Below are positions 45,871 to 59,400 of a stretch of DNA of 64,000 bases, piece after piece. The DNA is taken from contig OZ038468.1 in assembly GCA_964036295.1 (NCBI GenBank), forward strand, positions 11,356,183-11,420,182. The letters are read 5' to 3'. This DNA is from Plumapathes pennacea (taxonomy: Eukaryota; Cnidaria; Anthozoa; Antipatharia; Myriopathidae). Both the position numbers and the translations under genes were made by a program. Under the pieces are notes generated by a model. That model did no database searches. It was not told the DNA's origin and was given only the letters and a program-made list of their open reading frames with translations. Every line of letters begins with the position of its first letter. The stretch's first letter is position 1.

Positions 45871-46230
45871 ACAAAGACCTATAAAACGAAGACCCCCTTC
45901 CCCCACATTACATGTAATCCTTACCAAGACCTAACTAAGCGCCACATAGTGCAGTTGATTTCCTTCGGCGATAACTGTGCGGACGATCGAATTTTTTATT
46001 CTGATTGTACGTCGAACTTAAAGTTCAATACAAGATCGACTGCATGTATTTGGACAAGAAAAACCGACCTATAAAACAAAGACCTATAAAACGAAGACCC
46101 CCTTCCTCCACGTTACATGTAATCCTTACCAAGACCTAACTAAGCGCCACATAGTGTAGTTTGATTTCCTTCGGCAATAACTGTGCGGACGATCGAATTT
46201 TTTTTATTCTGATTGTACGTCGAATGTTCA
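45861..46230. repeat. Tandem duplication, about 205-bp unit
   Basis: GACCTATAAAACAAAGACCT at 45861 recurs at 46066. TACATGTAATCCTTACCAAG and TGTGCGGACGATCGAATTTT follow in both. Confidence 0.88.
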
Positions 46231-48808
46231 ATAGATTTGTCTAGGATTGTACACAAGTTTAAAACTAGTTTAGTATCCGCACTTTTATAGAGCATTGAGA
46301 AGTATAACAATACAGGATTAATAGAAGCTATCATCAAGAAAAATACGATGCTTTCGATAGCAAAACAGCAAGTCAAACTACTCTTCGTCAGGACGGAGTA
46401 AAGCTAGAAACTCGTGGTTTGAAATGAACTAAGCATATTTGAAATATGCGTCCTATTACGTAGTGCTTCTTAAACAGGATCTTTTACTATCTTTTGCTGT
46501 TGATGTTTAATAAGTTTTACACTAAAAATTATCCCGTACTTTATTACATCGCTATCCTTAAATTTAGGTTATTCCTTACACTCGGGAATAATTCCTTTCC
46601 TCATAGTACACAACTTTATTGAACACCTGCTTCTTCGTAGTCGAGTTGTGACGTTAGCGAACTTCTGATTGGCCTATGATTTTCACAAACTAGGCTCGCT
46701 TGATGTGGAACCCGCTAACAAGCTATTGAAAAAGAAATATAATTAAGATATACCGACGCCGTTTGACCGTTAATGACGGCTTAGCCAAACAAAGAATGCA
46801 CAATTGTACAAATGTACCATTCTAAATGTCTCACTGTGTAATAGGAAAATAATTAGGCCGTAAATCACTCGTGTCAAGTGCACTTGGGATCCCTTTATCT
46901 TTTGCGCATACCTAATGTTTTTCTCCTCATCCTTTGTTATTAGTTCCTTTTGTTCTACAGTTGGGGACATTTCTCAACACTGAAAACTTTGATTAATTTT
47001 TGACAAAACCCATATCTTTCCATGAAAACTATACCTGCAAATTGTTTATAAATGCTGGTTTATTGGTCATTGCACTTGCTGAAACCAAGAAATTGAAACG
47101 GAATTTCAAGTAGCGCGCACGTGGCCTGCATGTTGCTAACGGTTATGCTTTGTGCAGTTCAGGAATGACTGTTATCAATACGTTTTTTGAATTTGCATTA
47201 TAACTATTATATAATTGACTGAACTAAGCCCATTAATCAATTAAGTCGTACCTGCAGGGCAGAGTGGAGCACAGTGGGACAGCAAACATTTACAGTAAGT
47301 GTGCATTTGCTCTCAAACGTTTGCATTGAAGACGGAGAGGAAAACAAGCCGTAATTATTTTGTATGCTTTTTTTCCACGCATATTTTTGGACTGTTATCT
47401 GAAATAATATAGTCTAATAATATAGCTTAGTCTGTTTTCTTGGGTACAGTTGGTACAAAATATCTCCTAAGTATATACAGTTGAACCTCGCTATTTCGAA
47501 CTCGGTTAATTTGAAGTCCCCGTTATTTCGAAGTCAATCCGGAAAGCTCAATACTACAGCATTAGCGTCGTGATTATTACCCTTGCAGAGCTCGAGGACA
47601 AGACGGTGCAGACGCCGAGTAGACTTGGATTGAGGCTTGCTTGGATTGAGGCTTGCAAAGAAGCTGGGTGAGAGAATTCAGAGGGGTTGGAGGGTGGCGG
47701 GACTGGGGTTGGAGTGAGTGGAGGGGGAAGAGATCGCAAAGACCCCGTAGCAGCAGTGTTGGTGAACATAATTATGTAGATGATGAATGAGCATAAACAA
47801 AGTAATATACCACAGGAACACAGACTGCGGCGGATTGAAAAGAGAATTAGAATTTTCGGAACCATTACCCATAAGCTTTATGAACGTTAACGTGTGTAGA
47901 ATGAACTGCAGCCCTAAAAAAATGAGATAAACCATTTATGTAGACGATTGTTTACTTACTTAATGTTTACTTATTTTATAATTGTGATGTTTAAAATTAC
48001 ATACATACAGTGAAATGGCCATTTCTGATCTGGCTTTGCCCATGTCTTAAAACGAGGCTTTTATTTAAAAATAGGTTTAATCGATCGACTTTTGTAAAAT
48101 GAATCTTTGCGAATAACTTTTGAAAACCAATAGTAATTACAGTGGCAATCACCGAGGATGAAAGTAAAACTTTTGACTTTTACAAAATGGTGCCATTTTT
48201 GCTTGTGTTAGTTTTTTTTCTTTCTTTTGTTCTTGCTGGGCCAAGAATGCTGCAAAACATATTTGAACCAATCGTAAAGCTAAGCGATTAAAGCAACCAC
48301 AAAGTTAGAGTTTCAACATTCAGCTAGCACCGCTTGTGAAAGACCAGTTTCGAAACCAACGTAAAACTAAGACTATTTAAAATCACTGGCCTGGGCCTGT
48401 TTATTACCCTAAATGGCTACTGGTTACGCCAGACACACATTTTGATGTATTTGATGTATAGAATAAAGCAAAAAAATCGCCAAAAGCACCGCCATTAAAA
48501 CACACCGAACGTCAAAGCTTTGCGAAACACAAAATCTAATCAATCTTCTCAAGAGTGTTTCATGAGTAGAAACATTTACTAACAGTATAATATGTCGACT
48601 CTACTGTTTCCAAAAAGACCAATATCTTGGATTCTCCTTGGTTCTATGGATCTATCTTGGATATTTGTAACAAGCAAAAGAGCATTGACAAAGCAAAAAA
48701 AACTTTAGCAAAAAGCTAAAAACTTTCACTGCATATCCGCGTAGCCGCTGCTTTGCAGACAAAAGTTTTAAGTGCAGTGTATTCTGAGTGTAGTTATAAG
48801 CCCACTCT
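46231..48808. other. Intergenic stretch downstream of the RTK
   Basis: No gene recognised. It contains one pogo-like end at 47479-47545 and a duplicated TTGGATTGAGGCTTGC at about 47627-47660. A minus-strand AATAAA at 48400-48405 lies about 400 bases past the RTK stop and could be its polyadenylation signal. Confidence 0.45.
47479..47545. repeat. Solo end of a pogo-like element
   Basis: TACAGTTGAACCTCGCTATT followed by TCGAACTCGG and CGTTATTTCGAAGTC, like the ends of 26306-26481. No partner end was found nearby. Confidence 0.5.
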
Positions 48809-49123
48809 CTAAAACCTGACGTCTTGCAGAGACTCGTTGTCGTCGACTGGTAAAGCCTTCCCATTGACATACCGTGGTTTGGAAGGAACAGGGTCGGTAG
48901 ATATGTCACTTTCAGAGACAGACCCCTTTGGTGTGGTAGGAGGAGGACTGATGACGTCATCATCCAGACTTGTTTCTGAAAGACTCCGGCTTGTTGGTAT
49001 GTTTGTTACGGGTGGGTTATCTGGGACGGGCGGATCGTCACATTCCTCCTCATCTGACACGAATTTTTCTGGCTGGTACAAATTGCTTTCATACTGCGCA
49101 ATGTCTATCACCTCCATGTAGTG
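48809..49123 (-). CDS. RTK exon: C-terminal tail
   Basis: Acceptor TTCTAG, phase 0, starts HYMEVIDIAQYESNLYQ, ends LQDVRF and stop. It is acidic and Ser/Pro-rich (SDEEECDDPPVPDNPP), probably disordered. Three Tyr beyond the first: YESN, YQPE, YVNG. The last fits the Grb2 consensus. Confidence 0.82.
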   Translation of the reverse strand, partial: HYMEVIDIAQYESNLYQPEKFVSDEEECDDPPVPDNPPVTNIPTSRSLSETSLDDDVISPPPTTPKGSVSESDISTDPVPSKPRYVNGKALPVDDNESLQDVRF

Positions 49124-52100
49124 CTAGAACCGTAAAAACAGTTATTAGTACAGATTTAGGCTGACGTTTTTTTTTTTTCATTACCGCTTCGGATTTTGTT
49201 GTCAATATCTTTTTAGGGGATGCCCTTGGCATCTATTTTCACGAAGCTGTATGTATTTATCCCTTGAGAATTAACAAAAGAACTTTATAACATAGTCAAG
49301 ATATAAGTCACTTTCTGATTGGTCGGAAAGCGTGATTGGTCGGAAAGCGTGCTCCATAACTTTATTGTGCACGCCCGTGTTCGATAATATGACGTGAGCA
49401 AATGCTGCTTTCTTTCGACTTTTCTAGCTTTCCTTGTTTGAAAGTAAACAGGCGCTTTGCAACTGAGAAGAAAATAGCTTTATTTTCCGGACGAAATTTG
49501 TACTTCATGGAGTCACACCGGCATCCAAAGGAAATCAGTAATCAAGTCTGAAAAATTCTGTATTTCAACGGTCGGCAAAGAAAAATTATATGAATCAGAA
49601 CTTACCTATCTCTTGACGGATTAATTCTCGCAGACACCGAAACTCACCAGAGCAAAGACAAATGTTCGTCAAGACTTCAATAAATTTGAAATGAAGCGGC
49701 GTTCACTCATTCCAAAAGTCGCCATAATTGCAGTGTTTACAGTACAGTTTGCTGACAGCTCGAATAACAAACGAGTCCGCGCGCTCGACAAACATTCCTA
49801 TCTCTTTCGTTCATGGTGATTAATTGTTCACATCCTTCGACGGATCACTTTGCTTTTCCAGACCCGCATTGTCTGCCATAGTTCAAAGTGAATCTCATGT
49901 TTTTTTTTTTTAAGCGGCGACTTGAATTTGCTGGGTTCATCTTCAACAATTGTACCGTTAAAACATTTACATCGTCACAAATTCTAAAGTCACCGCGGCT
50001 ACTGGCTTTCACCACGCCAGGTTAACAGTACTTTCAGTGTTTTCGTCGGTTAAATGACGTCTTTTTCATCGACTCTTATCGACTTTTGGATGACAGAAAT
50101 GTTAGTAAGTTGTGGCGCGTTTTCAATCAGCCAATAAGAGAGTTTGTTTTTCCTTTTGCGCGTCGAAAGAGACTTTTGCACTCAATCAGAAATTGAAATT
50201 TGTTTTTCGCTCGTAATTTCGTGTGTCTATGTTATAAAAGAATCGGTTCAAGTTTTTAGCTGTACGTCTATCGAGTCATGGATGCACGCGGGAAGTTGGG
50301 AGAGCATTCGTGAAGCTAGAGAAACTCTTGCGCTTCTCTCATGCTCTCCCAACTTCCCGCGTGCATCCATAACTTGGTAGACGCACGCTAAGCATGAACC
50401 AATTCTTAAATCGACCAATCAGAACAAATCTTGACAACCAAAGTAGCACCTTGGTCGGTGTAAACTAACTACAGCTGTCCAGTTTCATATTTCGAATGCA
50501 AAACGGTAAACGATTTCCTTAGGTTTTTGGTTGTTTTCAATTTGCTTCGTAAACAAGAACTGAATATGTTCGTGGCGGCGAGTTGGCTCAGATTTTACCA
50601 GCAAGCGGCTCATGTTCGTTTGTGACGCAGTCGGAAGTTCGGGCCTTGTGGTGGCATTCCCATTCGGTAAGTTGGAAATACTTCCCGAGGCCACAGCTGA
50701 TATTACTTTTGTACTACCGGTTGTCAACTTTAACCGCTAATTGCTGAATATTCTTGTCCATCTTCAATGAAAACATGTCATCGGTTGTGCGCAATTGTTT
50801 GTTGTTCACTAGCATCTGGCAGCATCCCGTCTGTTACTACTTTTCTAGCTACAAAACTACCTGTTAGAGCTATAACCACACTATCAGTACACTATAAAAG
50901 CAATAACTCCCAGCACTTTGACTACCTTTTTGTGTGTTCTAAAAGGTAACTCACCTCTCCAGCCATATAGTCCAAGAAAACATTGTAAAGTTCCTCAAAC
51001 GTTGGACGATCATCCGGGTCTTCACTCCAGCATTGCATCATTATCGAATAGCTGTGCAAGAAAGGAAAACCAGAATGCAGTGTCAAACACTAGATGGTGC
51101 AAAATCACAAAAACTGAACGGACGTTTAGATCAGGGCTCCCTTGTGGGAGCCAATGCGTTTGTAGTCACATGTGCTTTACTAAATAGCTGTGGTTGAGAA
51201 ATATTTAAGTGCTGTCTGTTTACTGCAGATAAAAAAAACTCAAGCTTACATGCTTTCGCTGACATGACTGGGTTGTGGCATGCGGTACTGTTTATTCTGA
51301 AGCTGTGCTATGACGTCGGCTTCTCTGAACCCCTCATACGGAGTACCACCTGCAAATAGAAGATGACAATTTTAGGGTGAAATAATTGTCAAAGGATGTA
51401 CACTTGTTTGGAAGGTAGGTTTGAGGGGGTTGGGTACGGGATCATACATTCCACGAGTTAAATTAAACTGCGGGTTCTCCCGTCAAAGACTAAATGAAGA
51501 AAGCTCCCTTGCACATTTTATTTCCATAGACTTATTTAGTCGTTTTCAATAATTAAGCTTTTCCTGGCCTATGCATTGTTGTTTGAAACAATCAGAAGTG
51601 CTTCCAGTACATAAATGTCTAAATAAAACGGAAATAGTACAGTTGTTCTTGTAATTGCACTGAGTCTGCAGGAGTTCGCTCTCATCATGCACGGCTACAA
51701 TTTGCATGTTGATGACCGCTTTTAGCCACTTACCAAGAGTGAAGATTTCATAGAGGACAATCCCATAAGACCAGCTGCAAGAAACAGAGTGTGCTTCGAA
51801 ATTTTCTTTGTAACAAGACTCAAAAGAAAAAACAAAAAAAAAACAAAAGAACAAAACAAAGTGACTTCAGGAACGAGAGAAGATAATGGCAGACTGAAAA
51901 CAGCCTACGTGCGGCCGTTAACCCACATTGGGACTCGGGAGGGAACGCCTACGAAAACCTGACACCAACCGTGTTCCGTGACGTCAGACGTTCGCACGAA
52001 AATATGTAATAATTTTTCATTTGATCCCCAGTGAATCATTTCAATCAAGAACTCTAATTGGCTTAGATTGGGTTTACCTTGTTTTTATGGAGGAAGAGAG

Positions 52101-53363
52101 CGAGTGGATTAAACGAGAGTGGAGTGAACAAAACGGCGTATAACGCTGCAGTGGATCAAGTCTGTGCTACGTTTGGAAATATCCAAATTGCAACAAGAAG
52201 AGCAGCGAGCTAACAGACGGATTTTTGCGGGGAAAAATACCTTTGTTGTCCTACCGACTGGCTATGGAAATTCCGTGATATTTCAAGCGATGCCAATGAT
52301 CGCCTCTCTTCTACAGAAGAAATCCTGTACTGTCTTTATCGTTTTACCGCTGAAGGCACTCATGGATAATCAAGTTCATTATTTGATTGACCTGGGATTT
52401 AACAAAGCCGTCTCACTGTGTGAAAAGTTAGGCGATTCTATATACTGTTGAAAAATATTCAAATGTGTGTGGTTAACCCGAGAGTTACCTCGCTCAGGAT
52501 ACCTGGAGGTATATTTTCCCTTCCATATGGTTGGAGTGTCTGTAGACGAGGCACATTGCGTTAACCATTGGTAAGTTTATTTTATTTCCATTAAATAAAA
52601 TTTCGAAAATCAAATGTTGTGAAATCGGATCGATGTTTTTGAGGTGGCAGCCCTTCTCTAATTATACTTGAGTTCGTTTCAACTCGTTATTTTGGCCTTA
52701 ATGCAAAGAGTGGAGGCTGAAGAATTGGTACAGAATGTAAACACTGTACAGAAAACACCAGACAATACTCCCTGCACCGTTACTGCCTACGAGTCTCGAG
52801 CGTTCGACGGGAGACTGATCTCCGGCAGATGTTGAACTCCAACCACGTTCGCCAAACTTTTAGCGTAGTTGCTCTTAAGCGATTTCTTCGTGTCTTCGAG
52901 ATTTTTACTAAATGGTTTATGTAGCTTTTTTAAAAGAGCAAGACATGGCCTACAGTTGTGTTCGGAGACAATGTACACAAAGAAAACCCAAATCCACGAG
53001 CGCCTTGTTCACATGAAATGCGTTCGAATTTTTGCTTCGAAGCAAAAATCGCTCATACTCATTTGAATTATATTTCAAACAGAGTACACAAGTAGGAATG
53101 GACATTAACTTGGGAAATATACAATCAAATAGATTGTGCGGCTTCATTAACTACATCCTGTGGCCTTATACGCGGGCTGAATATAATTTATTCGCATAAA
53201 TTATTGTGACGTCACTGTACCACGATTAGTATCAGGTTTTCGTAGACGTTCCCTCCCGAGTCCCGAGGTGGGTTAACGGCTGCCCGTAGGCTAATTGAAA
53301 ACACCACCCTTCCTTATTTTGGTAACATTATAAAAATGCTGGCGATAATGATCATGGTAATAA

Positions 53364-53403
<40 letters not shown>

Positions 53404-56400
53404 GATGATGATGATGATGACGATGATGATGCTGATGCTCATAACATGATAATCAAATGGAGATGCCGATCATAAGTTCCTCATTTTTAAATATTTTTAA
53501 ACGAGAGCAAAACACTTCTTGATGGAGAAGTTAACCTCGATTGCCTATAAATTCAGTCAGCCAAAGTTCAGTATATATCGGCTAGTTCATCTAGACTAAC
53601 TAACACCACGACACTTACACGTCACTTTTAGATGACACTTGGTAGGTAGAGGTTTCAAACAGAACCTCGGGTGCAGTCCACTTGATTGGAATCCGACCCT
53701 TTTTTGGAAATTTTAAGACGCATCAGCATGTTCATCAGTATTGAAATGTACGGTGACCTATAGACGACATGCTGCACTGCACTTTTTTTTAAGACCGCGA
53801 CTTAGTATTAACTCGCAATCGCGACTTACTTATCTAATGATCGCAACTTAGGCCATAAGTGACGTGTCTAGCACAAACCGCCAACAACGGGTTGCCATCC
53901 GAGGTACATACAGATTGGTCCACGGTCAAATCCGGTGTGCCACAACAATCCTTGGACCAATCCTATTCCTCCTTTACATTAACGATATAACCAATAACTT
54001 AACCTCCACTGTCAAATTCTGCTGACGACACCAAGGTATATCAGGTAATAAACGGCCCTGAAAGTGACGCAATGACCCTACAATCTGACCTAAGTAACCC
54101 ATGCACATGGGCTACAAAATGGCAACTGTCATTCAACCCGAGCAAATGCGAAATTATGAGGATGACCCACCCCGGGACGCCCACACCAAATTACTCCTTC
54201 TGCGGGCAAGTCCTGACAACTGGAAAAAATAACTAAGGACGTGGGTATCACAGTTTCCAGTGATCTATCGTGGAGTGAGCACGTGAGCTCAACCGTACAC
54301 AAAGCAAACAAGATCCCAGGCCTCATCAAGCGTACCTTGGGAGGAGCGAATCCCGAAGTATTCACCATGCTGTACAAATCCCTTGTGATACCTACCCTAG
54401 AGTATGCATCGCCAGTCTGGTCACCCTACCTGGTCGAGGACATCTCTGCCATTGAAAATGTCCAAAGGAGAGTCTCTAGATTAGCCCTCGGGCAGAGACG
54501 CAGAGAAATGCCATACGAAGATCGGTGCCGGATCTGGCCCACCCTCGAAAAACGGACACTCCAGACTACTTGTCGCTGATCGAGTGCTACAAGGCAGTTC
54601 TTGAAATGAACGGCCTGTCATTTAATAAATTCTTTGAACATACCAAATGTAAATCCACTCGAGCTAGCCACGACCACAAGCTACAACTCAAATGCGCCAA
54701 ATTAACTGTTATAAACACTCTTTCTTCGTACGCACCATAAAACCCTGGAATGACCAACCACGGCACATCGTCCAGGCCTTGCCATTTTTAAGAAAGGACT
54801 AAGAGAACACATGGCCATCCCCTGATGTTATGTTACAAGCTATGTTTTAAGCTTTCGCCTTGGTTCTCTCTTCTGTAAACGATATTACGTTTTTAGCAAT
54901 TTTTGGATTTTAAATACTTTAGCTTTCTGTTTGTAAAATTCCAAACCTTTTCTTTTAATTTTATTAACGCTTAAATAGTCTTACAGTCGATATACTATTT
55001 GCATGTATACATAATATTGTAAGTAGCTCTTGAAAAAGTTCAACTAATATTTATAGTTACTGTAATTTAGTGATATAGAGTACTCTATTTTAAAACTTAT
55101 TTGTTAGTTGGTATTTTAAGCTTTGATTACATATTTTGTTGGGAGCCACAATAGGGCTAATCTCAGGTCTTCTCTTCAAGGTGATTTTTATTTGTATTTT
55201 ATGCAATAGCCGCACCTTGAATAAACTATGTATGTATGTATGTATGTGTGTGTGTACAGTATGGCGATGGCTTGCATTGTCGATATGGCGCTTTCTATCT
55301 CTGTTTTGGGCTTTTGCGTTTTTTGTTTTTTGTGTTTTTTCTTCTGAAGTTTGGGGCATGTTCAGGTGTGTTGCCTGCCTATAGGCGACAATCTTCACAG
55401 GCAAATGAACAGAATCGAACTTATACAACACTACCCTTTTACTTGGACTTGATCAATTGTGTTCTCGTCAACTAAGACTCCGTTCTCAACCGTCGAGGTC
55501 TGACTAGAAGAAAGAACCATTGATTAGAAGTCGGTCGCACAGACAATAATCCAAAGATAATAGCCAATTGTTTTACAGACTACTTGGTGGAGTTCCAAGG
55601 ACTGTGAGGGCAAATGAAGGAACTGATAATGTGCATGCAGCAGGAATTTAAAGGTTTCTTAGATCAAACTCTCAAGACGCTTTTGGCGGCGAAAAAGGTT
55701 TTATGTATGACAAGTCAACGTCGAACCAAAGGATTGAAACCTGGTGGTCTTTTCTGAAGAAAAGGAACGCCAGCTGGTGGATAGACGTTGTTAGGGATAT
55801 GAGAGATGCAGGCAGTTTTATGACCACGATACAAGTCATGCAGAATGCTTGAGATTTGCTTCATGAATCTAATTCAACGGGAACTTCACAGACTGACGCG
55901 GTGAATAAAAGGATCTTCGTACAGTCTCAAGACCTCATGAATTATGGTCTTCCGTGCCACTGTACCATCTGCACGTCGGTGGAATCATCGCTATCGTCAT
56001 TATGGATATCTGTGTGCATGGATACAAGAAACCGTTTTCAGACCTAAAATCTCTAGCATTGAAACTCTAAGGAGAGAAAAGGCAATCTAAGTAGTGTATA
56101 TTGCGGACACCCTGGAGGAATTGCGAAGTGTCCGTTGAACACAGGTCCATTCAATACAGGTTGAAAACAATGACTATCATCCATTGGTACTGTACGAAAG
56201 ATGTCCGCGTCCGCCGACTGTATATTTTCGGGACTTTATACAGGTTTGGCTGCATTTGATTGAGCAATGATGTCAAGGTGTCGAAAGCCGATAATAAAGA
56301 ATTTTGAAACCAGCCCTACCTATACTTTGTGTTGGCTGTCTGGCAATTACATCTGCAAACTATCGCCAGAATTCTCCTCCTGCCTGTAACATTTGAAGAC

Positions 56401-59400
56401 AGAATGTGACGTGACAAGAAACAAAGTGGTGTGGTTAATTCTTGCTTTAGAAAATTGCTTTGGACTGCGTAATTTTTTTTTTTCTAGTTTTCTGTTCCCT
56501 CTTGACTTTTTAAGAAATGCATGTAGTAAGGGGTAAGGTTTGGTTTATCAAATTTACTGGTGAATGCTCTCAGCAACCACATATTAAATTATTAATCTAC
56601 TACACCATGCTGAATTAGTTACTTCTCTGCTAGTGTTACTGTTACCGTACGTTTCGATTGTCCCTGTTTCTGTTTCTTGCAGGAGGTTCACGTCCGGCAC
56701 CACTGCAACGAAATACGAACAAAGGGGACGACTTCCAAGTTATGATTTGAACCGCAAATAATCAGGAACTTGATAAGTTTGCTCTTATAGTCTTTTAGAT
56801 GGACAAGATATTTCGTTAATTACAGTAATGTATGTGTGAAAAATAGTCAACTCACCCTTACAGTTCATATTTACTTCCACTTTCGTTATCGCTGTCACAG
56901 TCGTCGACCATTAGCTGCCCTGGAGGTGTTTCTCCCGCAACTGCGACCTCATCAAATCCTTTAAAGTTGGCCTCTGGGTCTTCAGCTGCTAAGGGTGGGG
57001 CCTCCACGAAAAGAACCTGATCACCTATTTCTAAAGCAGGTAAGGATGGATGAAGCTCTTCCTTAAAAAGCGGCAGAGAGAGAAATAGACCGGGGTCATC
57101 TGCAACGATCTCGTCCAGTCGTACACGGATGCAAGGCCGTCACTGGAGTGGGAAGCTCTTGTTATTTGCCCTTTGCTGATGTGGAGCACGCGGACGACTA
57201 CTCGGTTGGGTTCTAGCAAAGTGGACTACTCGGGCAATCTGGACTGGCGAGCGGAACGGATATGTTCTGCTTCCCTGGTTTTTCTCAGTTCTTCCGCCAA
57301 GGTTGCTTCTCTAGACTTTCCTGGTACGCTTTATCTTGTACTCGCAATTCTCGACTTTCTTCAGAGGTTTGTATTTGTATTATCTTTTATTTATGTCCAT
57401 TCAACATTAAATACAGGCGTTGTAGAGTAATTTTAAATTGGCGAAAGGGCAAAAATAGTAACTAATATTATGCTCTTTTAAATGAAATTTATATTTCAGG
57501 AAACTAGAAGTTCAAGAAGATTTGTTGCGAATGGATAGCGGTATATATTCAGGGGTTCCCAACATGCTTGCTTCTCCAGTAGCTGTTTGTTCTCTGTCTG
57601 CCTCCACACCTTCCTGATACAATTGATACTTTTCCATGCGCAGTTCTTGCTTCTCCTCAGAGGTTCCCAGCATGTCTTTATGCAACTCCTCCTCGCCACT
57701 GTCCTCTTTCTCTGTTATATCCTTGCCGCTATCCCCTCCCTCTGGTGTCTTCAGACATTTAACTTCCTTCTTCCTGGTTTGGAGTAAAGTCGGACACGGC
57801 TTAACTTGTGCAGGTCGAAATATGACTGCAAAGTGAATAGGACATGTTCCGGCCATATTACATACCCGATCACATCTCCTTGGAAGTTCGTCAACTCACA
57901 GGCCATCTCCTTCCAAACTTTGATTTTCCGCGGGAGAAAAACAGCTCACGGGCTTCATCAGAGTGATATCATTTTTGCCTGACTTAGCCGGCATGGCCAT
58001 AGTCCTTGTCCCTCCCCCAGTGGCCTGTTTAATGACGATGTACCTTTCCTTATCCTTGTTGTAGTGGAGCCAGCCAATCTGAAATGTTCTTGTTTTCTTT
58101 GCAATGGCTTCTGATTTGTCCTTGCTGTTGCGGCTACGCGATCCAGAAGCATGGGGTTTTGATTTGTTCAGACACAGCTGTTGGATTAGCTCCTGCTTTC
58201 TCTGCCCCTTCTTTTTGACGCATCGTGTTGATCTACCTATCGCTCTCGACGCTCACAGAACGATTGAAGGGTAAACAAGTCAGCACTGGACCTGTAGCTG
58301 CAACTCATTAAGAACTGGGTCAGATACGCATAGTAAAGCTGCGCTGTCCATCTATAAAACATGTTTTGACGCCTGAAAACGCGACAGATGCTGGGATTCA
58401 AGTTTGGTGTGGCAACTAGCCACAAGTTTTATCAGATTTCTTTAATGAGCAATCTCTGAAGTAGAGGGAGACTTCCAAGAGTGATCAAATTCAGTTTTCT
58501 CATTCAGTTTCTCACCAGAAATACATCATGCAATATAGGAAACTTGGCCTTGGACACCTTACTCAAATGAAACCTGATTTGAAACCTATATATTATTTAA
58601 CACTCATACACTTGCGTCAAAAGGTTGAGAGAATTTTGAACTTGGGAGTGAAAGAGTCGGCTGGAAATGAAGAGAATTGGATTAATTTTAGTCGAACACA
58701 TAAGTTCTAATCACATGCCACGATTAATACAGCCTGTGCTTCATTCCCTTTCTGTGTTGCTTTCCTTCTAAAATGCATTTCATCTATCAGGCTTTTATAC
58801 ATTTCCACTCGGTTTTGTATTTCAGAGCTATATTATAACCGAGGTTGTTTGAAAGGCGTATGTTAGTTGAAAAACCTGTGACAGCCGGGAGCGACTTCAG
58901 CTTGTTGAAATGTTTCTATCGTTTGATTGTTTCTTTTGTTTCGCTTAGTTTTCACCAGCAATAAAAGCACCGTAATCAAGTAGAAGGTGCGAAAGTAAGT
59001 ATAATTGAACCAAAAAAGAAAGGCTTCCACACCGCTCGCACGTGAACATTATCCAATTAAACAACAGTTTTTTTGCTTGCACGTCAATTAAAATCCAAAA
59101 TCCCAGAGGGTGGGTTCCTTTTACCAATTGCTATGATACCTACGCTTTGGCATTCGGGTGAAAACAATTAGAAAACAAAAAGAATTAATCAGTTTGGAAA
59201 TGTGTAGTATAGCATTCAAAGCACAGTAACATGGTGTAGAGATGGTATAAATAAATAAACAAACAGAAATATGTGCCTTGAACACTGTGTTATTACCCCC
59301 TACCACGTGATTGTGTTTGCAAAGAAAAAATGTATCACTACGGCCCAACACTAATCTGTTGAAGTTTGACTGTTGTTAAATTGAGCGACCTACCGTGCTC

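Noticed and set aside
53870..54740. Active LINE polymerase
   Set aside because: Frameshift at the FADD box and again in the C-terminal part; 5' truncated.
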